The translations under genes were made by a program, and so were the position numbers. DNA of 51,573 nt. Source: Phycisphaerales bacterium (lineage in GTDB: Bacteria; Planctomycetota; Phycisphaerae; Phycisphaerales; JAGLTS01). Every line of letters begins with the position of its first letter. Position 1 is the stretch's first letter. The notes below the pieces were generated by a model. That model was not told the DNA's origin, did not search any database, and saw only the letters and a list, made by a program, of their open reading frames with translations. This document shows, in pieces, positions 18,250-31,709 of the stretch. Location of the stretch: assembly GCA_023135165.1 (NCBI GenBank), contig JAGLTS010000033.1, positions 1 through 51,573 of the forward strand. The letters run 5' to 3'.

Positions 18250-19763
18250 CGCCGCTTCTTTCCGCGCGATTTGAACGCCGTGCGCCGGGAGTTGGTCTTG
18301 GTGCTGCCCTTGCCGCCGAGCCCGGGCAGGTTGGGCATTCCGGTCATGCCCGGTATGGCGCTATCGCCTCCCTTGGACAGATCGCGCATCGCCTTCATCT
18401 TGCCCATCGCGCCCATGCCCGCCATCTGCTTGGTCACCTTGGAGATCGCTTCAAACTGCGTGACGAGCTGGGACACCGCCTTCGGGTTCGTTCCGGAGCC
18501 TGATGCGATGCGCCGCCGGCGTGACTGCGTCATCTTCCGACTGTTGGCGCGTTCCCAGGGCGTCATCGAGTGGACCATGCCTTCGAGCCGGTTCAGTTCC
18601 TTGTCGTCGATCTGCACATCCTTGAGCATGGAGCCGACGCCCGGCAGCAGGCCGAGCAATTGTTTCATCGGCCCCATACGTCGCAGGCTGCGAAGCTGAT
18701 CGAGGAAGTCGTCCATCGTCATTTCGCCGCGCGCGATCTTCTCTTGCAGCTTGAGCGCTTCCTCCTCGCTGACTTCCGTCTGGGCCTTCTCGACGAGCGA
18801 CACCACATCGCCCATGCCCAGGATGCGCGATGCCATTCGCTCCGGGTGGAAGGCCTCGATCGCATCGAGCTTCTCGCCGACGCCGATGAAACGGATCGGC
18901 GCGCCCGTCACCTCGCGAACGGAGAGCGCCGCGCCGCCGCGGGTGTCCGAGTCGAACTTCGTGAGAATCACACCGTCCACTTCGAGCTGTTCGTGGAAGG
19001 CCTTGGCGGAGTTCACCGCGTCCTGACCGGTCATCGCATCGACAACCAGGAAGATCTGATGAGGCTGAAGCTGGGCGTTGATCGCGCGCAGCTCGCCCAT
19101 GAGTTCGTCGTTGATGTGCAGACGTCCAGCGGTGTCGAGGATGAGGACGTCGATGTTCTTCTTCCTCGCAGCATCGCGCGCTCGCCTGCAGACGTTGACC
19201 GCGACGCCGACCGCCTCGCCGTAGGCTGCGACCTTATCCGGTTCGCTGTAGAAGTCGATCGTTCCCCCGCCCTGATAGTGCTCGACGACTGTCCGTGTCA
19301 CGGTTTCGAGTTGCTCGACGGCTGCGGGACGTTGCAGGTCCGCAGCGGTGACCATGACGCTCTTGCCGCGTTTGCTCAACCATGCCGCGAGCTTGCCGCA
19401 GGTCGTCGTCTTCCCCGAGCCTTGCAGGCCGCACATCATGATGATCGTCGGTCCGGGCGAGACGTACATGATCTCGCCTCCGGCGGTCTCTTCATCGCCG
19501 CCGGACATGGTGCGGATCAGTTGCTCGTGAACGATTCCGATGAACTCCTGCCCGGGTTTGAGGCTCGTGGTGACTTCCCGGCCGACCGCCTCTTCCGCGA
19601 CGCGTTTGCAGAAGTCCGCTGCGACCTCGTAGTGCACATCCGCTTCGAGCAGCGCCGTGCGCACCTCGCGCATCACATCGTTGATGTTGGCTTCAGTGAT
19701 TCGGCCCCGGCCTGACAGCGTGCGAAATACACCGCTGAATCGCTCACTCAGCGTCTCGAACAT
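18246..19763 (-). CDS. ffh: Signal recognition particle protein Ffh (SRP54)
   Basis: GTPase subunit of SRP; it binds 4.5S RNA and signal sequences and targets nascent membrane proteins to FtsY. The product is 505 residues. It has the N-domain, the G-domain with P-loop GLQGSGKTTT (112-121), DTAGRL and TKFDSDTRGGAALS, and then the methionine-rich M-domain with SMTPWERAN, SRRRRIASGSGT and MAGMGAMGKMKAMRDLSKG. A basic tail (KTNSRRTAFKSRGKKRR) ends the protein. Start ATG at 19763 is preceded by GGGAGAACGCC. The 4.5S RNA gene is not visible in the window. STAS lies upstream on the same strand, about 80 bp away. Confidence 0.98.
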   Translation of the reverse strand: MFETLSERFSGVFRTLSGRGRITEANINDVMREVRTALLEADVHYEVAADFCKRVAEEAVGREVTTSLKPGQEFIGIVHEQLIRTMSGGDEETAGGEIMYVSPGPTIIMMCGLQGSGKTTTCGKLAAWLSKRGKSVMVTAADLQRPAAVEQLETVTRTVVEHYQGGGTIDFYSEPDKVAAYGEAVGVAVNVCRRARDAARKKNIDVLILDTAGRLHINDELMGELRAINAQLQPHQIFLVVDAMTGQDAVNSAKAFHEQLEVDGVILTKFDSDTRGGAALSVREVTGAPIRFIGVGEKLDAIEAFHPERMASRILGMGDVVSLVEKAQTEVSEEEALKLQEKIARGEMTMDDFLDQLRSLRRMGPMKQLLGLLPGVGSMLKDVQIDDKELNRLEGMVHSMTPWERANSRKMTQSRRRRIASGSGTNPKAVSQLVTQFEAISKVTKQMAGMGAMGKMKAMRDLSKGGDSAIPGMTGMPNLPGLGGKGSTKTNSRRTAFKSRGKKRR

Positions 19764-19842
19764 GGCGTTCTCCCGTCGAATCGCTCACCGGCTGCGTACG
19801 CAGCCGTCCGCCCCCTCATCAACCTGTCCTCGTGATGCACGC

Positions 19843-20184
19843 TCACGGGTTCGCGTCGTTGATCTGCAGCGCCGTGATGGCGGTCGCTTTGTTCTCGAAG
19901 AAGTCGAACACCTTGTCAAGCCCGGTGATGAGCATCACCGACCAGACCGGGTCCCGCACACCGCACAGGTGCAGCTTCCTCTCCTGTTCCGTTAACTCAC
20001 GCCGAAGACGCAAAAGCTGTGCGATGTGCGACGAGTTCAGATAGGACACGCCGGACAGATCGAGTACGGCGTGCTTGCCGTGCTTGGCCTGGATCTGTGA
20101 CGTCAGGTTCGCAAGTTCCTCGCTGAACTCCGGCTCATCGCTCAGATCCGCGACTCGGATCGCGTCTGACCAGTCCGTGGGCAT
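19843..20184 (-). CDS. STAS-domain protein (anti-sigma-factor-antagonist type)
   Basis: A single STAS domain of 113 residues. It shows KHAVLDLSGVSYLNSSHIAQLLRL over about residues 37-60, with the Ser-Ser pair at the position where SpoIIAA-type antagonists are phosphorylated, followed by LCGVRDPVWSVM and a C-terminal helix. Members of this family bind anti-sigma factor kinases or act in other partner-switch or sensory complexes. No anti-sigma kinase or phosphatase is nearby, so its partner is encoded elsewhere. Start ATG at 20184 follows GAGGAGAGGCGAGC. The 324-bp gap upstream, to the symporter gene, holds a dispersed palindromic repeat. Confidence 0.85.
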   Translation of the reverse strand: MPTDWSDAIRVADLSDEPEFSEELANLTSQIQAKHGKHAVLDLSGVSYLNSSHIAQLLRLRRELTEQERKLHLCGVRDPVWSVMLITGLDKVFDFFENKATAITALQINDANP

Positions 20185-20324
20185 GCTCGCCTCTCCTCGG
20201 ATCGGCTGACCTCTGTTTCACCCCTCACCTCACACGCGAAAGTGACGGGCAAGCCGGACTATACCGGATCGGCATCAGCGGTGCGGCTGCCTGACGACAA
20301 GGACATGGGCGCGACCCGTGGCTG

Positions 20325-20426
20325 CTCGCCAGCGGCCCCCGACGTATGTGGTGGCGCCGCCTGCGGATTCGCTCCGTGCAGACGTGATGAACCCCATGTT
20401 GCCACATGGGGCTGGGATGGGAGATG
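20325..20426. repeat. Dispersed palindromic repeat, copy 1
   Basis: About 102 bp matching 34289-34398 in the same orientation, roughly 80 percent identical by eye with a few short indels. The best-conserved part is a perfect palindrome at 20392-20411 (CCCCATGT, loop TGCC, ACATGGGG), identical in both copies. It fills much of the gap between the symporter stop and the STAS start. Small ORFs that overlap it are frames of the repeat, not credible genes. Confidence 0.75.
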
Positions 20427-20508
20427 TCCCACGCGTCGTTGGAAGCTGCGTGAGGCCCGTGTCGGGCTGGGTTCGCGCGATGATCAGCAGGCGCACTGAA
20501 CTCAGGTT

Positions 20509-21963
20509 TCACGCGCGCTGTGCTGGCGCGACATGGGGAGGCGCGGGCGTGATGAGGCTGACGATCGGTGCGACGGTGAGGGAGACGATCATGCCGATGG
20601 TGCCCGCTTCAGGGGGTGATCGGTCGACTGCGCAAAGGACGAGGCACGTGGCGAGACCGGCGATGGAGGATGCGAGCGCGCCGAACTTGTTTGTTCGCTT
20701 CCAGAAAAGCCCCCAGATGAACGGCCCGAGGAAGGCGGAGCCGATCGCGCCCCAAGAGAGGCTCAGGATCGCGACGATCGTATCCCACTTGAAGTATGCG
20801 AGTATGACGGACAGGGCGACGAAGACGGCACTGGCGACGCGCATCAGCAGCGTCAGTTGCGCATCGGGCGCGCTTCGTCTGATATAGCCCGCATAGAAAT
20901 CCTTGACGACGGATGAACTGGAGATGAGCACGAGTGCGGCGAGCGTTGACATCGATGCGGAAAGAACGAGCAAGAGCATCAGGACGGAGAGCGACTCGGG
21001 AATGACGTTGGCGAGCAGCTCGGGCATCAGTGCGTCAACGACGGGCTTACCATCCTTGAAGGCACCAGGCGTCGTCTCGGGTGAGAGGAAAAGACGTGTC
21101 GTGGCGCCGGCGAAGTACGCGACGCCGCCGATCAGGATCGCGAGGATCGTGGATGCCACCATGCCGATATGCACGGACCTGCGGTCCTTGATGGCATAGA
21201 ACTTCTGCATGAGTTGAGGCATACCGAAGGGCGCGACGCTCGTGAGGAAGACGAGGCAGAAGAGTGGCCACCACCCGGGCGGACCGACGGGGGCTGTGAG
21301 CTTCTCGTCGATGGCGGCGAGTTGCCGCGTCATGTTCGTCAGGCCCTCCCCCTTGTGGATGAGGAAGACAAGCAGGACGGTGACGCCGACGACCATAATC
21401 ATGCCGAAGACGACATCGATCATGGTCATGGATTTGTATCCGCCGAGAACGAGGTACGCGGCGGTGAAGAAGCCCATGATGACAAGAGCCCATGTATAGC
21501 CGATGTGGAAGTTTGATTCGAAGAGATATGACAACCCCATGAAGACGGCGGCTGAGTATGGAACGAGGAAGACAAAGATACACAGCGCGGCGAAGAGCTT
21601 GAGCGCGTGGCTGCCATAACGCTTCTCGAAGAACTCCGGCATCGTGTGGACGCCGTATTCGGTTGTCAGTCTCTTGATCCTGTAACCGAGCAACCACCAG
21701 ACCGCGAGCACGCCGACGAAGGCGTTTCCCAGGGCGATCCACAGTCCGGAATAGCCGAAGCCCCATCCGATCTTGCCCGCGAAACCGATGAAGAGGACGG
21801 CGGAGAAGTATGCGGTGGCGTATGTGAACGCCGTCATCCACGGCCCGACCCGACCTCCGCCGAGGAAGAAGTCGGAGAAGGACCGGGTTTTCCGAAGGCC
21901 GATGACGCCGATCGTGAGAATCGCGAGTGCGTAGAGTGCGATGACAACGGTCTTGATGAGCAT
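20509..21963 (-). CDS. Sodium:solute symporter (SSS family)
   Basis: Inner-membrane Na+-coupled transporter of 484 residues with about 13 hydrophobic segments. The N-terminus is MLIKTVVIALYALAILTIG; typical family stretches are RKTRSFSDFFLGGGRVGPW, VWWLLGYRIKRLTTEYGVHT and LVLSASMSTLAALVLISSSS (Na2-site region). I place the start at the ATG 21963, preceded by CGGAGAGACCGC. The open frame continues 89 codons upstream in a Pro/Arg-rich reading unlike this family and would overlap the rpoC terminator. It most resembles proline, pantothenate or other organic-acid symporters, but the substrate cannot be fixed from sequence alone. It lies downstream of rpoC on the same strand. Confidence 0.92.
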   Translation of the reverse strand: MLIKTVVIALYALAILTIGVIGLRKTRSFSDFFLGGGRVGPWMTAFTYATAYFSAVLFIGFAGKIGWGFGYSGLWIALGNAFVGVLAVWWLLGYRIKRLTTEYGVHTMPEFFEKRYGSHALKLFAALCIFVFLVPYSAAVFMGLSYLFESNFHIGYTWALVIMGFFTAAYLVLGGYKSMTMIDVVFGMIMVVGVTVLLVFLIHKGEGLTNMTRQLAAIDEKLTAPVGPPGWWPLFCLVFLTSVAPFGMPQLMQKFYAIKDRRSVHIGMVASTILAILIGGVAYFAGATTRLFLSPETTPGAFKDGKPVVDALMPELLANVIPESLSVLMLLLVLSASMSTLAALVLISSSSVVKDFYAGYIRRSAPDAQLTLLMRVASAVFVALSVILAYFKWDTIVAILSLSWGAIGSAFLGPFIWGLFWKRTNKFGALASSIAGLATCLVLCAVDRSPPEAGTIGMIVSLTVAPIVSLITPAPPHVAPAQRA

Positions 21964-22056
21964 GCGGTCTCTCCGAGCGGGCGACGGGCAGGTGACGGGA
22001 ACCAATCTAGCGGGGACTGGTCGGCGAGGCCATCGTGTGTGTCGCGTGCATGAGAA

Positions 22057-22084
22057 ACGCCCTTGCGGGTGAGTGCAAGGGCGT
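22057..22084 (-). terminator. Rho-independent-like terminator after rpoC
   Basis: Read on the minus strand: a perfect 10-bp stem (ACGCCCTTGC with GCAAGGGCGT), an 8-base loop, then TTTCTC. It lies 27 bp beyond the rpoC stop and is the clearest terminator in the window. It should separate rpoBC from the symporter gene downstream. Confidence 0.8.
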
Positions 22085-22111
22085 GTGAGTTGCGTTTCGA
22101 TGCGGAGCGGA

Positions 22112-25100
22112 TCAGTCGGCGGGCGTACCAATGACGGTGGGGCTCTCCGGTACCTCGGACACTTCGACGGCGGGAGGTTCATGTGAGGCTTCGTCGGCTT
22201 CGGCAATGGCCTCGCGCGTCTCGGCGCCAAGCGCTTCGGCTTGAGCAGCAGCTTCGGCGAGCATGGCTTCTCTGCTCTGTTCGGTTGATACAGGTTCTTC
22301 GGCGAGATACTCGACGCCGATGCCCAGATAGTCCTTGAAGCCGGTTCCAGCCGGGATGAGGTGCCCGAGCAGGACGTTCTCCTTCAGGCCGACGAGGTGG
22401 TCCACCTTGCTTGCCAGTGACGCTTCGGTGAGCACCTTGGTGGTTTCCTGGAAGGACGCACCGGACAGGAAGGAGGTGGACTGGAGGGCTGCCTTGGTGA
22501 TGCCGAGCAAGAGCGTTCGTCCAGTCGCAGGTCGAGGCTTGCGGGACTTGCCTGGGCTCTTCCCGTCGGCCTCGGTGGCGGCGTTGGCTTCCTTGAACTC
22601 ACTCCTGCTGACGAGCGAGTTCGTGGGCAACGTGGTCTCACCTGAGTCGACGACGTAGACCAAGCTTGTGAGATTGGTATTGGCCTGCCGGAACTCGTGC
22701 TTGTCGACGACCTCGTATGGGAGGAGCATCGTGTCGCCCGGGCTTTCCGCGCGGACCTTTCGGAGCATCTGGCTGACGATGACTTCGATGTGCTTGTCGT
22801 TGATGACCTGGCCCTGAGCGCGATAGACGTTCTGGATCTCGTCCAGCATGTAGCTCCACAGCGTCTCTTCGCCCTTGATCCGCAGGATATCGTGAGGCAC
22901 AAGCGGACCTTCGATGATCGCGTCGCCGGCGTCGACGTAGTCGCCCGTGTGAACGAGGAGGTGCCGGTCCTGCGGCACGTGGTGATCCTTCTCAAGCCCC
23001 GCCTCGGACGACACGCGGATGGTCATCTTGCCCTTGCGCTTGTCGCTGAAGAGCTCGACGTTGCCGGAGATCTCGGCCATCACGGCCGGTTCCTTTGGCT
23101 TCCTGGCTTCGAAGATCTCGGTGACGCGAGGCAGGCCGCCGACGATGTCCTGGCTGCCTGCAACGGCCCGAGGCTGCCGCGCGAGCATGTGCCCGGCCTT
23201 GATCTGCTGGGCTTCCTGCACTTCGATGCGGGCCTTGGCGGGCAGGTAGTGGAAGTCGAGGATCTTCCCGTCGGCGTCTTCGATGACGATCTGCGGGTGC
23301 TTCTCACCCTTGTGCTCGATGACGATCAGAGCGGTCTGGCCTCGCCCCGTATCCTCTTCGCGAACGGTCTCGCCGAGATCAACATCAACAAATCGCACAG
23401 AGCCGGGCTTCTCAGCGAGGATCGGCGTGCGGTGGGGATCCCATCTGACCAGGCGGGCTCCTCGCTTGACCTCATCGCCATCCTTGCAAAGGATGAACGC
23501 ACCATAAGGCACCTTGTACTTCTCGATCTCCCGGCCCTTGTGATCCAGAACGGCGATCTCGCCGCTTCGTTTGAGCGAAGTCAGAACCTCATTGCCATCC
23601 GGGTCGATGACGGGCACGTGGTTGCACTCGCGAAGCTCGATGACTCCGGAATGACCGGCCTGGATATCGGTGTCGACGAGCATGCGTGTGGCGACGCCGC
23701 CGGTGTGGAACGTACGCATCGTGAGTTGCGTTCCAGGCTCGCCGATAGACTGTGCGGCGATGATGCCGACCGCCATGCCCACTTCGACGAGCTGGCCGGC
23801 CGCCATGTCCGTGCCGTAGCAGAGGCGGCAGATTCCCTGGTTGCTCTTGCACGTGAGGGGGCTGCGAACCGTGACGGTGTCAATGCCGAGGCTCTCGATC
23901 TTCTTCGCCGCCTCCTCGCTGATGACGTCATGCTGGCTGACGATGACTTCGTCGGTCACGGGGTTGAGGATGGAGGCGACACTGACCCGCCCGACGATTG
24001 TCTCACGGAGACGAACGTCGATTTCCTCGCCCTTGTAGATGGCGCGCTTCACGATGCCGCGCGTCGCACCGCAATTGTGTTCGCTGACGATCACCGACTG
24101 CGCAACGTCACAGAGCTTGCGCGTCAGGTAGCCCGAGTCGGCGGTCTTGAGCGCCGTGTCGGCCAAGCCCTTGCGCGCTCCGTGCGTCGAGGAGAAGTAC
24201 TCGAGGACCTTCAACCCTTCCCGGAAGTTGGCGCGGATCGGCGTGTCGATGATCTCGCCGCTGGGCTTGCTCATCAGGCCTCGCATACCTGCGAGCTGCT
24301 GCATCTGGCTCACATTGCCTCGGGCGCCGGAGTCTGACATGAGGAAGAGCGGGTTGAGGTAAGGCTTACCCTCGCTGCTGTCGAGCGGCAGGTAGTCCCC
24401 CATCTCAGTCCGACGATCGTTCTTGAGTGTTGTGAGCAGGTCCTTGGTGACTTCCTCGCGACAGTGCGCCCAGAGGTCCAGGAGCTGGTTGTGACGTTCG
24501 CGCTCCGTGATGTTGCCCTGTTCGTATGCCTTCTCGACACGATCGACCTTGGTCTGGGTCCGCGAGATGAGCTTCTGCTTGGTATCGGGGATGCGCAGAT
24601 CGGTGATGCCAATGGAGAGACCCGCGAGTGTGGACTGCTTGAAGCCCAACGCCTTAACATCATCGAGCAGGTCGATGGTCGCCGGCCTTCCGAGGCGCTC
24701 GTAGGTGTCATCAATGATGCGCGAGCAACCCTTCTTGGCCAGCGTGCAGTTATAGAAAGGCATCCCGGGAGCGAGGATGTCATTGAGGATGATTCGGCCG
24801 ACCGTCGTCACGATCCGCCGGTTGGCGGGAATCGGTGCGACGTCGCCGTGCTGATCAGTAACTTGCTCATCATAGCCGTCGAGGCGGACGACAATGCGCT
24901 GGTGCACGTCGATCCTGCCGTGGTCGTGCGAGAGAACCGCTTCCTCGCGATCCTTGAAGTGAGGCAACTCTTGGATGGGCTTGTCTTCCATCTCCATGAT
25001 GCTGGTGAAATAGACGCCCATCACGATGTCCTGTGACGGGGACATGATGGGTGCGCCGTTTGCAGGCGAGAAGACGTTGTGCGTCGCGAGCATGAGGCAA

Positions 25101-26527
25101 TGCGCCTCGGCCTGTGCCTCGATGGAAAGGGGCAGGTGCACCGCCATCTGGTCGCCGTCGAAGTCCGCATTGAAACCCGTGCAGACGAGTGGGTGGAGCA
25201 TGATCGCGTTGCCTTCGACAAGCACCGGCTCGAACGCCTGAATGCCCATTCTGTGCAATGTCGGTGCGCGATTGAGCAACACCGGGTGCTGATAGATCAC
25301 CTCTTCGAGGATATCCCACACCTCGGGGTCGCGACGTTCGAGCATGCGCTTGGCCGACTTGATGGTGTCCGCCAGGCCGTGCTCCTTGAGCTTGCGGATG
25401 ATGAACGGCTGGAACAACTCAAGTGCGATTTTCTTGGGCAGTCCACACTGGTGGAGTTGAAGCTCCGGACCGACGACGATGACGGAGCGGGCTGAGTAAT
25501 CGACGCGCTTGCCGAGAAGATTCTCGCGGAACCTGCCCTGCTTGCCTTTGATCATGTCGGTCAAGGACTTGAGCGGCCGATTGCTGGAGCCGAGCACGGG
25601 ACGAGGGCATCGACCATTGTCGAAGAGCGCATCCACCGCCTGCTGAAGCATGCGCTTCTCGTTGCGGATGATGACCTCGGGTGCGTTGAGGTCCATGAGC
25701 TTCTTGAGGCGGTTGTTGCGGTTGATAATGCGGCGATAGAGATCGTTCAGGTCGCTTGTCGCGAAGTTGCCGGACTCAAGCAGAACGAGCGGGCGCAGGT
25801 CGGGCGGGATCACGGGCACGACATCCATGACCAGCCAGTCAGGATCGTTGCCACTTCCGCGAATCTGCTCGACGAGCTTGAGGCGTTTGGACAGATCACG
25901 GATCTTCTGCTTGGATCGTGTTTTATCGAGATCCTCGCGCAGCGATGCGGAGATCTCGTCGAGGTCAAGCTTGGTGAGCAACTCGCGGATGGCTTCGGCG
26001 CCCATGAGCGCCTGGAAGGCGTTGCCATACATATCCAGGAAACCGCGGAACTCATCCTCGGTGAGAAGCTGCTTGAACTTGAGATCCGTGTCGCCTGGGT
26101 CGATGACGACGTAATCCTGAAAGTAAATGATCTTTTCGAGGTCGCTTGTCTTCATCGCCATCAGGTTGCCCAAGCGCGAAGGCATCGACTTGAAGAACCA
26201 GATGTGAACAATGGGCGAGGCGAGGTTGATATGGCCCATCCGCTTGCGGCGAACGCGGGAGTGCGTGACTTTCACACCGCATCGGTCGCAGATGATGCCT
26301 TTGTACTTCGTGCCCTTGTATTTGCCGCAGGCGCATTCGTAGTCCCGTTCCGGACCGAAGATGCGCTCACAGAAGAGGCCGTCCTTCTCCGGACGATACG
26401 TGCGGTAGTTGATCGTCTCGGGCTTCTTGACCTCGCCGAAGGACCACGAACGGATGTCGTTCGGCGATGCCAGAGTGATCTTGATGCTGCCGTAGTCATT
26501 GATACGGTCGTATACGCTGTCGGCCAT
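22112..26527 (-). CDS. rpoC: RNA polymerase beta' subunit
   Basis: Catalytic large subunit of RNA polymerase, 1471 residues. The N-terminal zinc site has CACGKY and CDRCGVKV near residues 62-85. The active-site loop NADFDGD is at 453-459, with Asp455, 457 and 459 binding Mg2+. The second zinc site is visible as NCGATRG plus [14 protein letters not shown]. The bridge-helix and trigger-loop region includes [20 protein letters not shown]. The last 60 or so residues are an acidic, Ala/Glu-rich tail beyond the usual C-terminus (ending [14 protein letters not shown]). Start ATG at 26527. It is separated from rpoB by 278 bp that contain a short HEPN-like ORF, and ends before a strong terminator. Confidence 0.99.
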   Translation of the reverse strand: MADSVYDRINDYGSIKITLASPNDIRSWSFGEVKKPETINYRTYRPEKDGLFCERIFGPERDYECACGKYKGTKYKGIICDRCGVKVTHSRVRRKRMGHINLASPIVHIWFFKSMPSRLGNLMAMKTSDLEKIIYFQDYVVIDPGDTDLKFKQLLTEDEFRGFLDMYGNAFQALMGAEAIRELLTKLDLDEISASLREDLDKTRSKQKIRDLSKRLKLVEQIRGSGNDPDWLVMDVVPVIPPDLRPLVLLESGNFATSDLNDLYRRIINRNNRLKKLMDLNAPEVIIRNEKRMLQQAVDALFDNGRCPRPVLGSSNRPLKSLTDMIKGKQGRFRENLLGKRVDYSARSVIVVGPELQLHQCGLPKKIALELFQPFIIRKLKEHGLADTIKSAKRMLERRDPEVWDILEEVIYQHPVLLNRAPTLHRMGIQAFEPVLVEGNAIMLHPLVCTGFNADFDGDQMAVHLPLSIEAQAEAHCLMLATHNVFSPANGAPIMSPSQDIVMGVYFTSIMEMEDKPIQELPHFKDREEAVLSHDHGRIDVHQRIVVRLDGYDEQVTDQHGDVAPIPANRRIVTTVGRIILNDILAPGMPFYNCTLAKKGCSRIIDDTYERLGRPATIDLLDDVKALGFKQSTLAGLSIGITDLRIPDTKQKLISRTQTKVDRVEKAYEQGNITERERHNQLLDLWAHCREEVTKDLLTTLKNDRRTEMGDYLPLDSSEGKPYLNPLFLMSDSGARGNVSQMQQLAGMRGLMSKPSGEIIDTPIRANFREGLKVLEYFSSTHGARKGLADTALKTADSGYLTRKLCDVAQSVIVSEHNCGATRGIVKRAIYKGEEIDVRLRETIVGRVSVASILNPVTDEVIVSQHDVISEEAAKKIESLGIDTVTVRSPLTCKSNQGICRLCYGTDMAAGQLVEVGMAVGIIAAQSIGEPGTQLTMRTFHTGGVATRMLVDTDIQAGHSGVIELRECNHVPVIDPDGNEVLTSLKRSGEIAVLDHKGREIEKYKVPYGAFILCKDGDEVKRGARLVRWDPHRTPILAEKPGSVRFVDVDLGETVREEDTGRGQTALIVIEHKGEKHPQIVIEDADGKILDFHYLPAKARIEVQEAQQIKAGHMLARQPRAVAGSQDIVGGLPRVTEIFEARKPKEPAVMAEISGNVELFSDKRKGKMTIRVSSEAGLEKDHHVPQDRHLLVHTGDYVDAGDAIIEGPLVPHDILRIKGEETLWSYMLDEIQNVYRAQGQVINDKHIEVIVSQMLRKVRAESPGDTMLLPYEVVDKHEFRQANTNLTSLVYVVDSGETTLPTNSLVSRSEFKEANAATEADGKSPGKSRKPRPATGRTLLLGITKAALQSTSFLSGASFQETTKVLTEASLASKVDHLVGLKENVLLGHLIPAGTGFKDYLGIGVEYLAEEPVSTEQSREAMLAEAAAQAEALGAETREAIAEADEASHEPPAVEVSEVPESPTVIGTPAD

Positions 26528-26590
26528 GGTCTCGTCGCTCCCGGCCGCCGGCGGTTTGGCGGCCGAAGTGGTTTCTACATCGGTTGTGTG

Positions 26591-26779
26591 CTAGTCCTCC
26601 GGTGCAGCGAGCACCAGCAACACATTCAGCCCCAAGTCGTCGTCGATCTTCTCCTCGATCTCGCTCAGAATGCCATAGTAGGCGCGGTTGATACCGGATC
26701 GGTGGTGTCCGTCTGCGGTCTTGAGCAGACGGGCGGCGGAGAAGCAATCGCGTGAGAGTTGTCGCCAGTCGTTGTTCAT
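26591..26779 (-). CDS. Short HEPN-like ORF between rpoB and rpoC
   Basis: A 62-codon frame inside the 278-bp spacer of rpoBC. It reads MNNDWRQLSRDCFSAARLL, then HRSGINRAYYGILSEIEEKI, ending LLVLAAPED. The pattern of helix one, then a short loop and NRAYYGI, resembles the first two helices of HEPN-domain proteins (often NRAYYA), which usually run to 110-140 residues. The later catalytic Rx4-6H motif is missing, so this is either a C-terminally truncated remnant or a mini-protein. It begins 26 bp after rpoB and ends 63 bp before rpoC. No strong Shine-Dalgarno is visible. Codons look coding-like. I am moderately sure of the resemblance and less sure that it is expressed. Confidence 0.5.
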   Translation of the reverse strand: MNNDWRQLSRDCFSAARLLKTADGHHRSGINRAYYGILSEIEEKIDDDLGLNVLLVLAAPED

Positions 26780-26805
26780 GTCGATTGGATGATTACACGC
26801 CGTTG

Positions 26806-30612
<3,807 letters not shown>

Positions 30613-30715
30613 CTATTCACCTCGAATATGCGTGGAGTGACCGAAAAATATCGTAATTGGGGGCCGGAACTGGGGACCACACCATCCATCACCGCCATAC
30701 TGCGCCAAGCAGAGG

Positions 30716-30744
30716 ATGGTAGCAAAAGCCGAACCAGGATTCAA
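30716..30744 (-). promoter_or_regulatory. Candidate extended -10 promoter for rpoB
   Basis: Read on the minus strand: TTGAAT (30744-30739), a 17-bp spacer, then TACCAT (30721-30716). The -10 is preceded by TGC, an extended -10 motif. It predicts a leader of about 95 nt before the rpoB ATG. The surrounding 30.6-30.8 kb is more A/T-rich than the genes beside it, as expected of a divergent promoter region. Confidence 0.5.
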
Positions 30745-30959
30745 GAGAAGCAAGTGAAAACTGAGCAGAACCAAGAAAAAAACGAGAACAGGGGATACGG
30801 CACCGCCCCGTGATGACGGAGGCGATCTCAGACGCCCCACATGCAACCTCGCCGTTGACCACCGCATCGGGGGGGCATAACGTGCTCAACGCCATGAGTC
30901 CGCCGGCAACGTTCCGCGGTTCCCAGCCCCGTGTGGCGAAATCACCAGGAGACAGCCCG

Positions 30960-31709
30960 ATGCGAGTTCTTCTCGCCATCCCCGTCTACAACGAGCAGGA
31001 GCACGTCTCGGATGTGCTGGATCGCGTCCGCCGCCATGCCCCCGACGACATCCTCGTCATCGACGACGGTTCGACGGACCGCACCCCGATGCTGCTGGCT
31101 CGCCAGCCTGTTGAGGTGATCCGCCACGCTCAGAACCGAGGCTACGGCCGATCCATGATGGATGCGTTCTGTTGGGCGACGGTGGGCCGCTTCGACTGGA
31201 TCATCACCATGGACTGTGATGAGCAGCACGAACCTGCTGCGATCCCCGACTTTCTCGCAGCCATCGAAACCGATGCCCACGATGTCATCTCGGGTAGCCG
31301 GTACGTCAACCACATCTGCGGCAACGACTCACCCCCGCCTGATCGCCAGGCCATCAACCGCACGATCACCGCGGAACTCAACCGGCACCTCGGCCTCACC
31401 CTCACCGATGCGTTCTGCGGCTTCAAAGCCTACCGCGTGGACGCCTTGCGGCGGCTCGATATGGACACGGACGGCTACGCCTTCCCCATGCAGTTCTGGG
31501 TTCAGGCGGTCGCGCAAGGCCTGCGAATCCGCGAGATCCCCGTCAAGCTCATCTACAACGATCTGAGCCGATCGTTCGGTGGGCCGTTGGACGACGCGAC
31601 GCATCGACTGGCGTACTACCGCGGCGTGCTGTGCCGGGAGCTGGTGCGACGTTCGGCGCTCCTGGCGGAGGCAGGCCTGACGCAGATGGAGTACTGCTCG
31701 TGTCGATGA
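30960..31709 (+). CDS. Family 2 glycosyltransferase, dolichol-phosphate-mannose-synthase-like
   Basis: GT-A fold glycosyltransferase of 249 residues. It has LLAIPVYNEQEHV at the N-terminus, IDDGSTD (34-40) for nucleotide-sugar binding, the metal-binding DCD (85-87), and TDAFCGFKAYRVDAL, which is typical of polyprenyl-phosphate mannosyl- or glucosyltransferases. No C-terminal membrane helices follow, so it is a soluble DPM1-like type. The start at 30960 is chosen because CCAGGAGACAG precedes it at good spacing; the frame is open from 30810, but that extension lies in the rpoB promoter region. Its stop overlaps the next start as ATGA, so it is translationally coupled to the BshC-like gene. Donor and acceptor are unknown. 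Confidence 0.9.
   Translation: MRVLLAIPVYNEQEHVSDVLDRVRRHAPDDILVIDDGSTDRTPMLLARQPVEVIRHAQNRGYGRSMMDAFCWATVGRFDWIITMDCDEQHEPAAIPDFLAAIETDAHDVISGSRYVNHICGNDSPPPDRQAINRTITAELNRHLGLTLTDAFCGFKAYRVDALRRLDMDTDGYAFPMQFWVQAVAQGLRIREIPVKLIYNDLSRSFGGPLDDATHRLAYYRGVLCRELVRRSALLAEAGLTQMEYCSCR

Noticed and set aside
20225..20512. Minus-strand ORF covering repeat copy 1, with a counterpart at 34128-34577
   Set aside because: The similarity between the two peptides comes from the DNA repeat; indels shift the frames and the remaining parts are unrelated, so it is not a protein family.
22697..24337. 546-codon plus-strand frame opposite rpoC
   Set aside because: Antisense shadow of the certain rpoC gene; Asp/Leu/Arg-biased and without any motif.
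30810..30959. N-terminal extension of the glycosyltransferase
   Set aside because: It lacks family similarity and overlaps the rpoB promoter region; a good Shine-Dalgarno precedes the ATG at 30960.
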